Positions 1 through 10,435 of a stretch of DNA of 23,880 nucleotides are shown piece after piece. Under the pieces are notes generated by a model. The model was not told the origin of the DNA. It made no database searches and saw only the letters and a list, made by a program, of their open reading frames with translations. Location of the stretch: NCBI GenBank assembly GCA_964508895.1, contig CAZDWF010000050.1:1-23880 (forward strand), written 5' to 3'. The position numbers were made by a program, and so were the translations under genes. Source of the DNA: M55B132 sp964508895. GTDB taxonomy: Bacteria > Bacteroidota > Bacteroidia > Bacteroidales > B18-G4. Numbering within the stretch: the stretch's first letter is position 1; every line of letters starts with the position of its first letter.

Positions 1-3000
1 CGAAAAACCAGGTGTCGTCGCCCTGGCAGGTTGGATCAGGGGTCCAGGTGTAGTATGCTGTTGGAGAAGAAGGAACGACCACTGGATATTCAACGGTATC
101 GTAACACAGAAAGCCCATGGAATCAACTGTTATAGCAAGCATTACATCAAAAATGCCTCCATTGGGAAATTCATGAAGAGGATGCTGAAGGTCTGATGTA
201 TCACCATCTCCAAAATCCCAGAACCATTGAACAATGTTATAAGAAGGAGGTGTGGTTGATTGATCAATAAACTGTATGGTATCGCATCCTGCAATATAAT
301 AATCAAAATCAGCATTTGGGGATTCAGCAACATATACAGAGCTATATGCTGAATTCGTACAACCATTAATATCAAGAATTGTGAGTGTAATAGTATAATT
401 ACCCTGTTGTCCGTATACATGATTAACAAACTGTCCGTATCCATTAGTTCCATCACCAAAATCCCAGCTCCATATGTCTATAGGTGTATTGCTGCTTCCA
501 TTAAAGTCAACACTTGTATTTCCACAAGCCTGTGTTATGCTGGTATAAAAATCCACCTCAGGAATTTCAAAAACGCTGACTTGTCGGAAAGAAGAATCTG
601 AACAACCAAGGTCATCAGTATAATAGAACCATGCATCATAAATTCCTGAGAAAAGATATTCATGGTTTGCTTGTGCTGCTGTGGAGGAATATCCATCCCC
701 AAAATCCCAGAAGGTTGATACAAGGTTAGCAGATCCAATCTGATTAAAAGCAGCTATTTCACCAAGGCAAATAGAATCGCCAGTGCTCAAATTGAAATCC
801 ATATCAATTTTCGGATACACAAAAAGGCTGGTAATAATTACACTATCGCATCCATAGATTGTATATAGAGTATCATAAAAAACTCCTGAGTTATTCTGCC
901 AGCTTCCCTGTAAAAACATGCTATCACCATGACAAATATTAAAATCCAGTGGTACTGTATATTCAGGCCTGATCGTAAGCACCATATGATCTATAGAATC
1001 ACAATTCAGGATATTGCTGACAATCACTGTAAAATGAATTTCACCCAGTTCTCCAGGTCCTGGAATATATACCGGAACCTGTACAAAAGGATCCACAATA
1101 GTTCCTGTACCATCATGGAACCATTCCTCATATACATGGTTTAGTGCAAAAGGCACTGAGTCTGATGTTGCAAAATCAAATATTTCACCAAAGCAGGAAT
1201 TCTCATCCGTTCCTGCATTTACATATGCTCCAGGAATAACAATAACATCCATAAAGGAAGTGTCATTTTCACAAGGATTGTGAGCGTATGCAATCATCCT
1301 TAGAGTAACCGTGCCTAATTGTCCTGGAGCAGGAGTATATATAGGTGCTACAACAGTCGGATCCTGGAATGTTCCTATGCTTGCCGACCATAATATCGAA
1401 CTATCACCACTTGCTATCGGAGGAATTGATGAAATGGCAAGGTTGATAAAAAGATCTTCACAGGTATACTCATTACTTCCTGCATTACAAACACAAGTTG
1501 GATGGACAATAAACTGCCTGACCACCTGTTTGGCACTTACTGTGAGCGTCACGTTAAGTGTATCAGAAGCAAGGTAGGTATGTGCCACATTTTTCCCTGT
1601 TGCTGTTGTTCCATCACCAAAATCCCAATACCATGGAGCCCAGGTAACATCCCCAATACCATTGAAGCTTACCAGGTAATTTTCACAACTTGGATCAGGG
1701 TTCATGGTAAAATCTATAAACGGATCAAGCACAACTCTTTGATGAATAGCAGTATCAATGCAACCATTCACATTGGTATAGATCATCAGAATGGTATAGT
1801 TTCCAACAGTGCTAAATGAATGAGTTGTAAACTGACCGTTTCCGGTATTACCATCTCCAAATTCCCATTGCCAGTCAATAATATCAGGAGTTCCATTTCC
1901 TGCAAAACTTATAATTTCATTTACGCAGGATGTATCGTTAGGAGAAATTGAAAAATCGGCAATCGGCAATTCATTAATGGTAATTTCGTAACTGGTATCT
2001 GAAGTACATGAATTTTCATCAAAGACAGATAAAGTGACTGTATAATTTCCTGCAGCAGAATAAGTATGAATTGTATTTTGTCCTGTTGCTGTATTCCCGT
2101 CACCAAGATTCCAATACCAGTTAACAACATTAGTGCTTGCTGATCCATTGAATGTCAAAGGCAGTTCAGCACAAATAGTATCGTTTGGTGTAATATTAAA
2201 GTCAACAAGCGGTAACTCGTGTATAGTAATAGTTTGAACAATAGAATCACTGCATCCTTCATTATTTGTCAGGATAAGTTTAATGTTATAAGTTCCTTCA
2301 GTGGAATACGAATGCGAAACATTTTGCCCATTTGCATAATTCCCATCACCAAAATTCCAATTCCATACTGTAATCCCTGTTGAATTTAGATTTGATCCTG
2401 AAAACGAAATGACCTCATCAACACACACTGAATCCATTGGTGATAAGATCATATTGGGATCAGGAAGTGTATCAAGAGTAAGTGTCATAAAGGAAGTATC
2501 AAAGCTACAGGGAGATTGGCTATATGCAACCAATGAGAGAATCACAGGTCCTACTTCACCAGTACTCGGATTATAAGTCGGAAACAGAATATCATCAAAA
2601 TCGAAGCTGCCATTTCCTCCAATCCATTTTAGTGAATCAGCATCCGAAACTGCAGGAGGATCTGTTGAAGCACCAAAATAAAATGAATGAGTTTCACAAA
2701 TATGTTCATCAGAGCCAGCATAAGATGTGGCAGGCTCCAAAACTATTAACTGATGCGTAATTGATTTAGAGCAAACGTTAAGGGTAATATCAAATGTATC
2801 TGCTGAACTATAAATATGATAAACACTTTCCCCAACAGCAGTATGGTTATCTCCAAAATCCCAGATCCAATCAGTGTAAGATACATTTCCAATTCCTGTG
2901 AAGAACACTGTATCTCCTATACATGCTGCCGGTTGGGGACTAAATGTAAAATCAATATCAGGATTTGTTACTCTTAATAATTTAGTTACAGTATCGGTAC

Positions 3001-6000
3001 ATCCCTGATCGTTAATTACAATAAGTATTACAGTATCAATTCCTGCTAATGTATAAGTATGCTGAACATTTTGTCCTGATCCAATATCACCATCTCCAAA
3101 ATTCCAGTCCCAGCTTACTATATTTGATCCTGAAGTATCTATGGCTGAAAAATCCACCAGAACATCAATACATACGGTGTCGTTTGGTGAAATAGTAAAA
3201 TCAAAAGCCGGAACAGTATGAATATTGAGTGTCATGGAAGAAGTATCATTGTCGCATGGGCCGGATCCATAAGCAACTAAGGTCAATTCAACACTTCCTG
3301 TTTCTCCCTGGGCTGGATAATAAAAAGGCCAAATAGTATGAATATCACTAAATGTCCCGCTTCCACCATACCATTTTATAGAATCAAATCCGGCAGCAGT
3401 TGGTTGAATTGCTGAATTTAAGAAATTGAATGAAAGGTTACCACAAACCTCCTCATTTGATCCTGCATCAGCCGCTGCTTCAGGATAGATCAATATCTCA
3501 ACTGTATCCCTGTTAACACAACCTCCTACCCTGTTTGTTATTAACATATAAGAAAGTGTATCTGCCTGGGTCATTGTAGTGCTATAATTGAAATAGGGAT
3601 TCGATAAAGTAGAAGAGCTCAGGAAGTTAGATGGCACCCAGAGATAGGTTTGTCCGGCAATGGTATCACTCCCTATTTGAATTGTCTCAGGACGACAAAT
3701 TACTGTATCATTTCCTGCATTATAAAGCTGAATTGATGAAACTGGCAAAATGGTTTCATTGCAAATACATGTATCCTCGATCAATCTAATAGCAGCAAGC
3801 ATATTACAAATTTTACCTGAAGCAACACTAAAAATAGCAATTGATACTATGCTATCACCAGGCGGCAAACTATCAACATGAATTCTTTGATAGTAAAGTG
3901 AATCTGAAGGCCCTTCATCCGGAATACCGTTATTATTAGCATCGTGAACAAAAACAATATCAAGACTATCGCTTACAAAAGGGTGCAAACCCGTATTGTT
4001 AACTGAATAGGTAATATTTACCAATTCTCCTGAGTTACCATCAGGAATACTAAAAGCGTTATGATCACCAAAGTTAACATTGTCTTTTCTAACTTCGAAG
4101 CTTGTCCCAATAGCAGTTGTAATGGACTGAATCAAACAACTTCCACCAGGAGCATTAATGCATGGAACTGCTGCAACAAGCATAGCACTTGTTTCAAGGA
4201 TAATGGTATCACATTCCAGTCCGCCAGCATCCACATCTACAAGGCCATATGTAAAAACAATAGAATCATTTACTCCCAGATTTGGCATAATTGAAAACTG
4301 AATATATCTTTTGCCACCTATTACCAGATTATTGGATATTCCGGATGGACCATTATGAATGCTTGTAAGGGATCCTGGAACATAATCAAATCCATCGTTA
4401 AAAGAAGCACTTAGCAGCTCAATACTTGATACCGAATTTGGCCCAAGATTTATCACACTGGTTTTAATAGTAGATGCACCGCTGCAAGTAGGCAAATATG
4501 AATTACCTTCTGTACTTAGAACATAGAGATTGACTTCCGTTGGTAATCCAGCGATAAGGATATCAGATGTAAATGAGGACCTGCTAATAACATCCCCACA
4601 TGCATTTGATGCTGATGCTGTAATCTGCATATTCGTACCAGATATCAAATTACAATCCGTTATTGTCCGGAATATAATTTTATAACCATTATTCGGAAGA
4701 CTGTCCACTCCTCGCAATAGCTCCACAGCATTTGTATCCGTAGAAATATTATATATCCAGGTATCGCTACCTGGCGGATCATTAACAGCATCATCAAGTA
4801 TTACTGCATTCGATGAAGTATAAGGATAAAAGAACTCTGTTGCAGCTGAAAGAATGCTAACACCAGGTGGCACAGCAACACTCAACTTAAGATTGAAGGC
4901 ATCAGACAACTGAGTATTTGTCACTTCAGCTTCATAAATAAGAGTGTCGCATAAGTTAACCGGATTAACAGGTGAAGTAAGTGAAAGGTTTAGATTAACA
5001 TCTTTGGGATCAAGAAAAAGATATTCTGTATTTTCATTACATGAGTATGCTGTGGGGGGATAACCCAGTTCAGGATTAATTGGATATCCTGTGCAATTAG
5101 TTGAATGTCGTACCAGGATGGAATCATAAGAGCAATTTGAATAGACTCCTTTTATCAGGAATATATAGCAGCTATCTTCCTCCAAGCTTCCCAGCAATGA
5201 CCAGTTCTTCCCGGCACCATAATTCAAAGTGGAGTAAGAGACAGGATTATTTGTATCAGAAATATCAATTACCTCAACTACATCAATACCACCGGAAGCC
5301 GATTCAAAACCTATCCAGTTGTTTTCTGCATCAAGATCTGTAATATTACATAAACGCAACTGCCATGAAACCGTATCTTTTGTTCCTTCTGCGGTTGTTA
5401 TCAAAGGTGTTAAATCAACTTCAGGAGCTTGATAAGATTCTGTTCGAGTATATGTACCAGAATGCGAAACACCTTGTTTGTCAGCATAAAATTGATATCT
5501 GGCAAAACTTTGTGTTTGATATGAAAAACTCGTGTTTGCCTGACATGATGGTACAGCTTTAAAAGTAAGCCTATCTTCATTGCCTCCTCCATCATAAAAT
5601 GCTGAATAACTCCAATTGACATCTCTTACAAAAATAAGCTGGGTTGAAGCAGGTCCCACATTTATAATGGGATCATTTATTGATTCGGTAAGGAAAGAGC
5701 CAGATGCATTTCTATATCTGTGCGTAGCACTTCCCATTTGATAGGCAAATCCCTGTGGTATAGATATTATCATGGAATCCAGAACTACATATGGCCTCAC
5801 TTCATTTGGAAAAGCTAACACCCCTCCCCAATTCTCAAGCCATCGATAAACTTGTCCATAAAAATAAAGATCATTACAGCCTTCCAAAACAGTTGGAGTA
5901 ACATCAGAATATGTACTATTGGCATAATTTGTTCCAAGAATATCAAATGTAACCCCCCTGTCGTTGCAATATTGTTCAACACCATTCTCAATATTATAAA

Positions 6001-8343
6001 ACCTAGCCCTAAAGGCGGGTACAGTCTCCCAATTTGCTCTGGCAACATTTTTCACAACACCGCGAACTACATAATGTATTGAGTCACCGTCAGAAATATT
6101 AATACCATTAAGGCATCCACCGGAGTGAGTCATATCACTCAGGTTCAGTCGTAAAAATGAAGTTGAACTGTTTACAATGGTTGGATTAAGATTGGTACAT
6201 ATCTGAATGATACCGGTCTCAGAATCATAATAATAAAGAGAATCTGTTGCATGGGTAAAGAAAAGATTATTAGCCCACGATCCAGGTAGATTGCCATGCT
6301 CTATAACAAAATACAGACTATCGTATGCATCATTAATGAGTCCGGCAGCTTTTATCCTGATTGTGTCTCGTGACATTGCCCTGTCCAGGCTAATTCCCGG
6401 ACTTGCAGCGCTTACTCTATTTGTCAGCTGATTATCTTCCCATCCAAATGTTGTTCTTTCAACTTCAAAATGCCTTATATATGGATCATCGCAGGGTCCT
6501 GGCGGGCATTGAATTCCAAATATGGGTGATGTAGAACACCAGTATGTAAAAAACCTTGCAGGATAATTAGTTTTATCACACCAGAATTTAAGTTTGGCAG
6601 AAATGTTAGCTGTTGGGCTATGTGGCTGGTTACAATCCAGTTCCAGAGGCACCCTGAACCATCCGCCCCATGCAACTCTGTTTTTATTCAGGAAATAGGT
6701 CACGGTATCTCCATTGATCACAGGAGATCCCATACTTGAATTACGGTAAGTAGCAGTTCCGGGAGCAATTACAACACCAGATGGTAATATAAGTTGATAT
6801 ATCACAGAATCATTCGGGCAACCATCATTATCAACTTTGGTATTGGTATTTACCTGTTGTTCCATCCATACTATAGTACCATTATAAATATCAGGAGGTA
6901 TGGTATGTTGTTGGGTAAATGTGCGATAAGAATGGAATAATGTAAGATGAGTATTCACTGGCCAGTTAACCCCTGAAGGTGTTGAACATTGATCATATAA
7001 ATGATAACCATATCGGAAAGCCTGCCAGTAAGAGTTTGTCCAAGCTTTACCACACACATCACCAGTAGCTATTGAACTCACCGCTTCATTCCAGTCGTAA
7101 TAGGTATGTGCAATAATTGTTAATGTATTCCCAACAGGAAGGTCATCGAAGAAACCATCTCCATCAACATCCTCCAGCCCCACTCCTGCACCATCCGGGT
7201 CAAATGTATACTGGTTCTCAGTGTAATAAGCATTTTGTCCATTGATATTTCCTGATGCAAAATTATACTGAGCTTCCAGATAGTAACCATTAACAGAAAA
7301 AGAATCTACTTCATTCAACCAGTTTGAATTTGGATAAAAAATGATACTTGATGAAGAAAATCCTGAAAGTATAATCAGATCATAAGCAACTCCAGCACCA
7401 GATCCATTATTGCTCACAGTAAACTCTATATACCCCGAATTATCAATAAACCCCCATCCTTTCGTGTTAGTTGTAAATGCAAAATCAAGCATAGGAACTC
7501 CAGCTGCAGGAGAAATGGAAGGAAAGGCGGAATAATAATCACAATAATCACCATAACATCCCCAGCTTGCTTTTACTGTACTTTCCCCATTAGTACAACC
7601 CAGAAGCTTAACTTCTTCTGATAATATAACTGTTTCTCCATAATCAAAACGATTATTCCCTCCCGGAAGATCTGATCCTGTAATAATAATTGTATCAAAC
7701 AACAAGGGGCCCGGACCCGTATCTTTAATTAAAGTTCCAATATTTACAGAAATTACTTCAATATCCGTGGTGTGTTCATCAATAACTATCAATGTATCTA
7801 AAGAAGCATTTGATCCTTGTTGTTCGATGGTAATATCCCGTATTATTGTTTGATTTACAGGAATAGTTGCAGAACTGTTTGTAATATTAGTTATTACGAG
7901 AGATGGATAATAGTAATTCTGTAAAGGAGTCTCAAATCCTGTATAAGTTAAACTATTAAAAGTAACTATATAATTGAAGNNNNNNNNNNCTCAGTGTTTG
8001 TATAGTTGCAGATAATTTCAGCATTGTATTCAACCGAATGTGCATTATTGTTAACTATATCCGGGATAAGGAATTCAGGCTGATTTAAATTGGAGACATC
8101 GAGTTCTGTGGCATTGTTCACTGATCCAGGAATATACTGGCATCCAACAGGAAGGTCAATCAGCAATGTAGATCCTGTCATTGTTCCACCAGTTGTATTT
8201 GCAATCAACAAAGCAAAGGTGCTATCACCTTCACAAACTATCAATGCATCAGGCTTATCTGTAGCCGATACCATTACCTGTGAAAAACCAGTGATACTGA
8301 TCAGAATTAGTAATGCAGTTAAAATATGCCTCGTGAGATTCAA
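1..8343 (-). CDS. Giant secreted PKD-repeat adhesin-like protein, partial (3' end outside window)
   Basis: Reading the minus strand by hand gives one open frame from position 7978 to position 2 with no stop, joined across the N gap to an N-terminal segment that starts at 8343. At least about 2,780 residues are visible. The start is TTG: an in-frame TAA lies at 8350-8352 and no ATG comes before the signal peptide, which has a hydrophobic core ALLILISITGF. The order is: a DUF11-like region of extended beta-rich repeats (roughly 8275-3730), an Ig-like domain (about 3725-3495), Ig-like cysteine modules alternating with PKD domains (3475-975), an ICxGDS-type domain (about 970-815), then three PKD domains and the start of another. 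Such proteins in Bacteroidota are usually exported by the type IX secretion system and act as surface adhesins or gliding factors. The C-terminal sorting domain that would prove this is outside the window. All short plus-strand frames here are antisense shadows. Confidence 0.9.
60..3225 (-). repeat. Nine PKD domains within the giant protein
   Basis: Nine copies of the PKD signature W-x-W-[DEN]-[FL]-G-D, followed 10-15 residues later by H-x-[YF], are readable. In protein order the signatures lie near 3086-3115, 2849-2875, 2341-2365, 2098-2120, 1850-1875, 1611-1635, 691-715, 451-475 and 201-226. A tenth domain appears to begin between about 60 and 1. Each unit is about 80 residues and usually opens with a [DN]-F-x-x-x-P-[DN]-[DP]-[ST]-C-type strand. 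PKD domains are Ig-like beta sandwiches found in surface and carbohydrate-binding proteins. The spacing is uneven: two copies, then four, then three, interrupted by other modules. Confidence 0.9.
975..3475 (-). repeat. Four copies of an ~83-residue Ig-like cysteine module
   Basis: Four segments start with A-G-[ST]-[DN]-E-x-x-C, at about 3475, 2728, 1490 and 1225 reading leftward. They share a pattern: an aromatic beta strand, usually a tryptophan about 30 residues in, G-x-[FI], P-x-Y-x-P-x-x-G-x-x-G, a hydrophobic strand, C-x-x-D, and [MI]-x-[LV]. The two cysteines, about 65 residues apart, could form a disulphide, fitting an exported protein. This resembles Ig-like modules seen often in Bacteroidota T9SS cargo. 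Copies 3 and 4 are adjacent, while copies 1 and 2 are separated by two PKD domains. Confidence 0.75.
7980..7989. other. Assembly gap (10 N) inside the giant gene
   Basis: Ten N characters interrupt the giant gene about 118 codons after its start. The frame on the start side has codon low ends at 1 mod 3, and on the other side at 2 mod 3, so the placeholder length breaks the frame. The last full codon before the gap is at 7990-7992 and the first full one after it is at 7976-7978. The true missing length must therefore be 2 mod 3 if the gene is intact. Confidence 0.95.
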
Positions 8344-8576
8344 CTTAAATTAGTATAGATTGATATAATCTTCTTTTCAACATCATACAGTTATGATAGC
8401 AAACATCAGCCAAATGATTTGCAATAAAGTTATAAAAAAAGATCCATATAATAGATTATTGATACTGTGCAGGTTGGCAATTGTCGACGCATCCAGATCA
8501 ATGTCTACCTAATTTATCATTTTTCATCTTATTTTGTAAGGTTTTAACATTTTCTCCGACTAAGTGTTAAATTATC

Positions 8577-9533
8577 ATGAAAACATATAAATATCTTTTA
8601 ATAATATTATTTATTGCATCTTATATCCATGCTAATTCACAGGGATGAGGTGATGCCGGCTTATGTACCATGGGCGACTTTAAGTTCAACGGAGGTTCAT
8701 CAGCACAGAAATTCCATTCCGAAATATCATACATATTCGGACTTGGAGAAAAGCAAACACTGGTAAACACTATAATGTTTGATCAGAAAATATCTGTTTT
8801 TAAAGATAAGGGTCAGTTGGTCATTCGGCTTCCATTTCATTACATATATGGCAAACTTGGTCAAACCTATGGTTTGGGAGATGTAAGTCTGGGGCTGAGC
8901 TACAACTATCTTGTGAAAAGTGAACTCATAGGTTCATTTATTATCGGGGGGAAATTACCCTCCAATGATGCCAATAAAACCAAAGATGGTAAAGGACTTC
9001 CAATGGTTTATCAGACAAGTTTGGGAACATATGATCTAATGCTCGGACTTAATATGATATATAAGAAATGGAATTTTGGCTTTGGATATCAAAAACCATT
9101 TGGCGAAAATGATAATACTTATCTGAGGTCAATGTGGAGCAGTGAAAATGATGACAATAATTATTTTGAGTCCAATCACCTGAAAAGAGGTGATGATCTC
9201 CTTCTGAGAGTAAATCGAATATTCGTAACAAAAAATAAAAAGAATCAATTCAATACAAGTCTTTTGTCATTATACAGATTACAGAAAGATCAAATTATGG
9301 TAAATGGCAAAGACCAAAGCATTGATAATTCTGATGGATTAACTATCAATATAAATCTTGGTTTTACAAAATTTCTGGAAAATACTGACAAAATAAGTAT
9401 AAGTGCAGGTGCACCGCTAATAACAAGAGAAGTAAGACCGGATGGGCTCACCCGAACATTTGTTTTAAGCATAACTTATGTGTTTGGGAAAGGAAAAGAT
9501 AAAGTACTTAAACCGGTGAAGCTGAATCTTTAA
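8577..9533 (+). pseudogene. Outer-membrane beta-barrel protein with an in-frame TGA after the signal peptide
   Basis: ATG at 8577 opens a typical signal peptide (hydrophobic core YLLIILFIASYI), which reaches TGA at 8646-8648 after 23 codons. The same frame then continues without a stop for 294 codons to TAA at 9531-9533. Reading through gives SQG-(TGA)-GDAGLC-TMGDFKF. From memory, related Bacteroidota proteins have Cys at this point (a Q-G/A-C-S-D-A-G-x-C pattern), so TGA may replace a TGT or TGC codon. The remainder has alternating hydrophobic and aromatic strands, G-L-G-D turns and a C-terminal strand ending in VLSITYVFG, as in outer-membrane barrels. Its substrate is unknown. An internal ATG at 8670 could start a product without an export signal, which would be unusual for a barrel. 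Options are a nonsense mutation, sequence error or recoding; I favour one of the first two. Confidence 0.65.
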
Positions 9534-9560
9534 AGGCTAAAAGTTATGTTCTTGTCTGAT

Positions 9561-9655
9561 GGCTCTCGTTTCAAACGAGTGCCCTAAATCTATTACTAAA
9601 TGGACATATGGGCACGCGTTTGGAGACGCAGCTCTATCGAATTTGGTTTTTTTTT
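9561..9655. repeat. Two REP-like palindromes in inverted orientation plus T-run, between convergent genes
   Basis: A near-perfect palindrome at 9561-9583 has arms CTCGTTT and AAACGAG around one C, extended by GGC/GCC beyond a T:T mismatch. A second imperfect palindrome at 9610-9634 contains GCGTTT and AGACGC. The reverse complement of the second aligns with the first, sharing AAACG, GTGCCC and flanking bases, so the pair looks like an inverted REP/BIME-type unit. A run of nine T follows at about 9647-9655. The element lies where the barrel gene and the response regulator gene converge, so it could also act as a bidirectional terminator. No transposase is present in the window. Confidence 0.6.
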
Positions 9656-9670
9656 GAAAACTTTCGGGTA

Positions 9671-10423
9671 TTATTTTGACAGTTTTGCCATGTGGCTCAG
9701 AAACAGGTCCTTCTTACCTCTGGAAATGGGAACTGTAGATTCATTTTCCATTTGAATATAACCACCTTCCTGCCTGATAAACTTTTTAACAAAGCAGAGA
9801 TTTATCAAATGTGAATTATGTGTTCTGAAAAAATTCCTGTCACTAAGCAATTCCTGGTATTCCTTTAAATTCCTGGAGACAAGATATTTTCGCCCATCTT
9901 CAAGAAAAAACCATGAATAACTTCTATCAGCTTCTACTCTGACTATCTCATTAGTATTCAGATACTCCATGCCATCAGATGTTGGTATTGCAAGTTTTGA
10001 AGGCATTGATGAACGAAGGTTCTCAAGCAAAGTATCAAAGTTGAAGTTTCTGTCTTTCTTTTTCAGTTGTCCTGCTTCCACTTTCTTCACTGCATCAATA
10101 AATTCAGAAATATTAATTGGTTTAAGAATATAATCCACCGCACTGAATTTTATAGCTTTAATTGCATAATGGTTGAAAGCGGTAATAAATATCACATCAA
10201 ATGTTTTCTGAGGAAATTGGGATAAGAGATCAAATCCACTTCCATGAGGCATTTCTACATCAAGGAATACCAGATCGGGTTCCTGTTCATTAATTAACTT
10301 AACACCATCTCTGGCTGAATGTGCTCTTCCTACTACTTCAATCTTCGGGCAATATTCAGTAATAATAGATTCAATAAACTTTACTGCATCAATTTCATCA
10401 TCAACAATTATTGTTTTTAACAT
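9671..10423 (-). CDS. LytTR-family response regulator
   Basis: The 250-residue protein has an N-terminal receiver domain (about 1-120) with the acidic pair D8-D9, phosphoacceptor D55 in LVFLDVEMP, T81 in IFITAF and K101 in YILKP. A linker is followed by a LytTR DNA-binding domain (about 140-248) with the typical VEADRSYSWFFLEDGR and FFRTHNSHLIN segments. It is expected to be phosphorylated by the adjacent kinase and to bind promoter DNA as a dimer. Its ATG lies 12 bases after the kinase stop codon, so the two genes are probably co-transcribed. The target genes are not known from the sequence; the divergent operon starting at 12854 is one candidate. Confidence 0.95.
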   Translation of the reverse strand: MLKTIIVDDEIDAVKFIESIITEYCPKIEVVGRAHSARDGVKLINEQEPDLVFLDVEMPHGSGFDLLSQFPQKTFDVIFITAFNHYAIKAIKFSAVDYILKPINISEFIDAVKKVEAGQLKKKDRNFNFDTLLENLRSSMPSKLAIPTSDGMEYLNTNEIVRVEADRSYSWFFLEDGRKYLVSRNLKEYQELLSDRNFFRTHNSHLINLCFVKKFIRQEGGYIQMENESTVPISRGKKDLFLSHMAKLSK

Positions 10424-10435
10424 ATCTTATAAACT

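Noticed and set aside
142..459. Short minus-strand ORFs such as 142-459, 535-738, 1921-2148, 5410-5622, 5815-6048
   Set aside because: They are in another frame of the same strand as the giant gene and lack domain content; the PKD frame explains the DNA.
407..601. Short plus-strand ORFs across 1-6100 (e.g. 407-601, 1311-1577, 1502-1819, 5852-6082)
   Set aside because: They are antisense to the continuous PKD-protein frame, have no recognisable domains, and consist of reverse-complement codons of the repeat units.
8577..9533. Genome-wide reassignment of TGA to Trp or Gly
   Set aside because: Only one gene has an internal TGA; all other genes, including the 2,780-codon frame, use TGG and GGN normally and contain no in-frame TGA.
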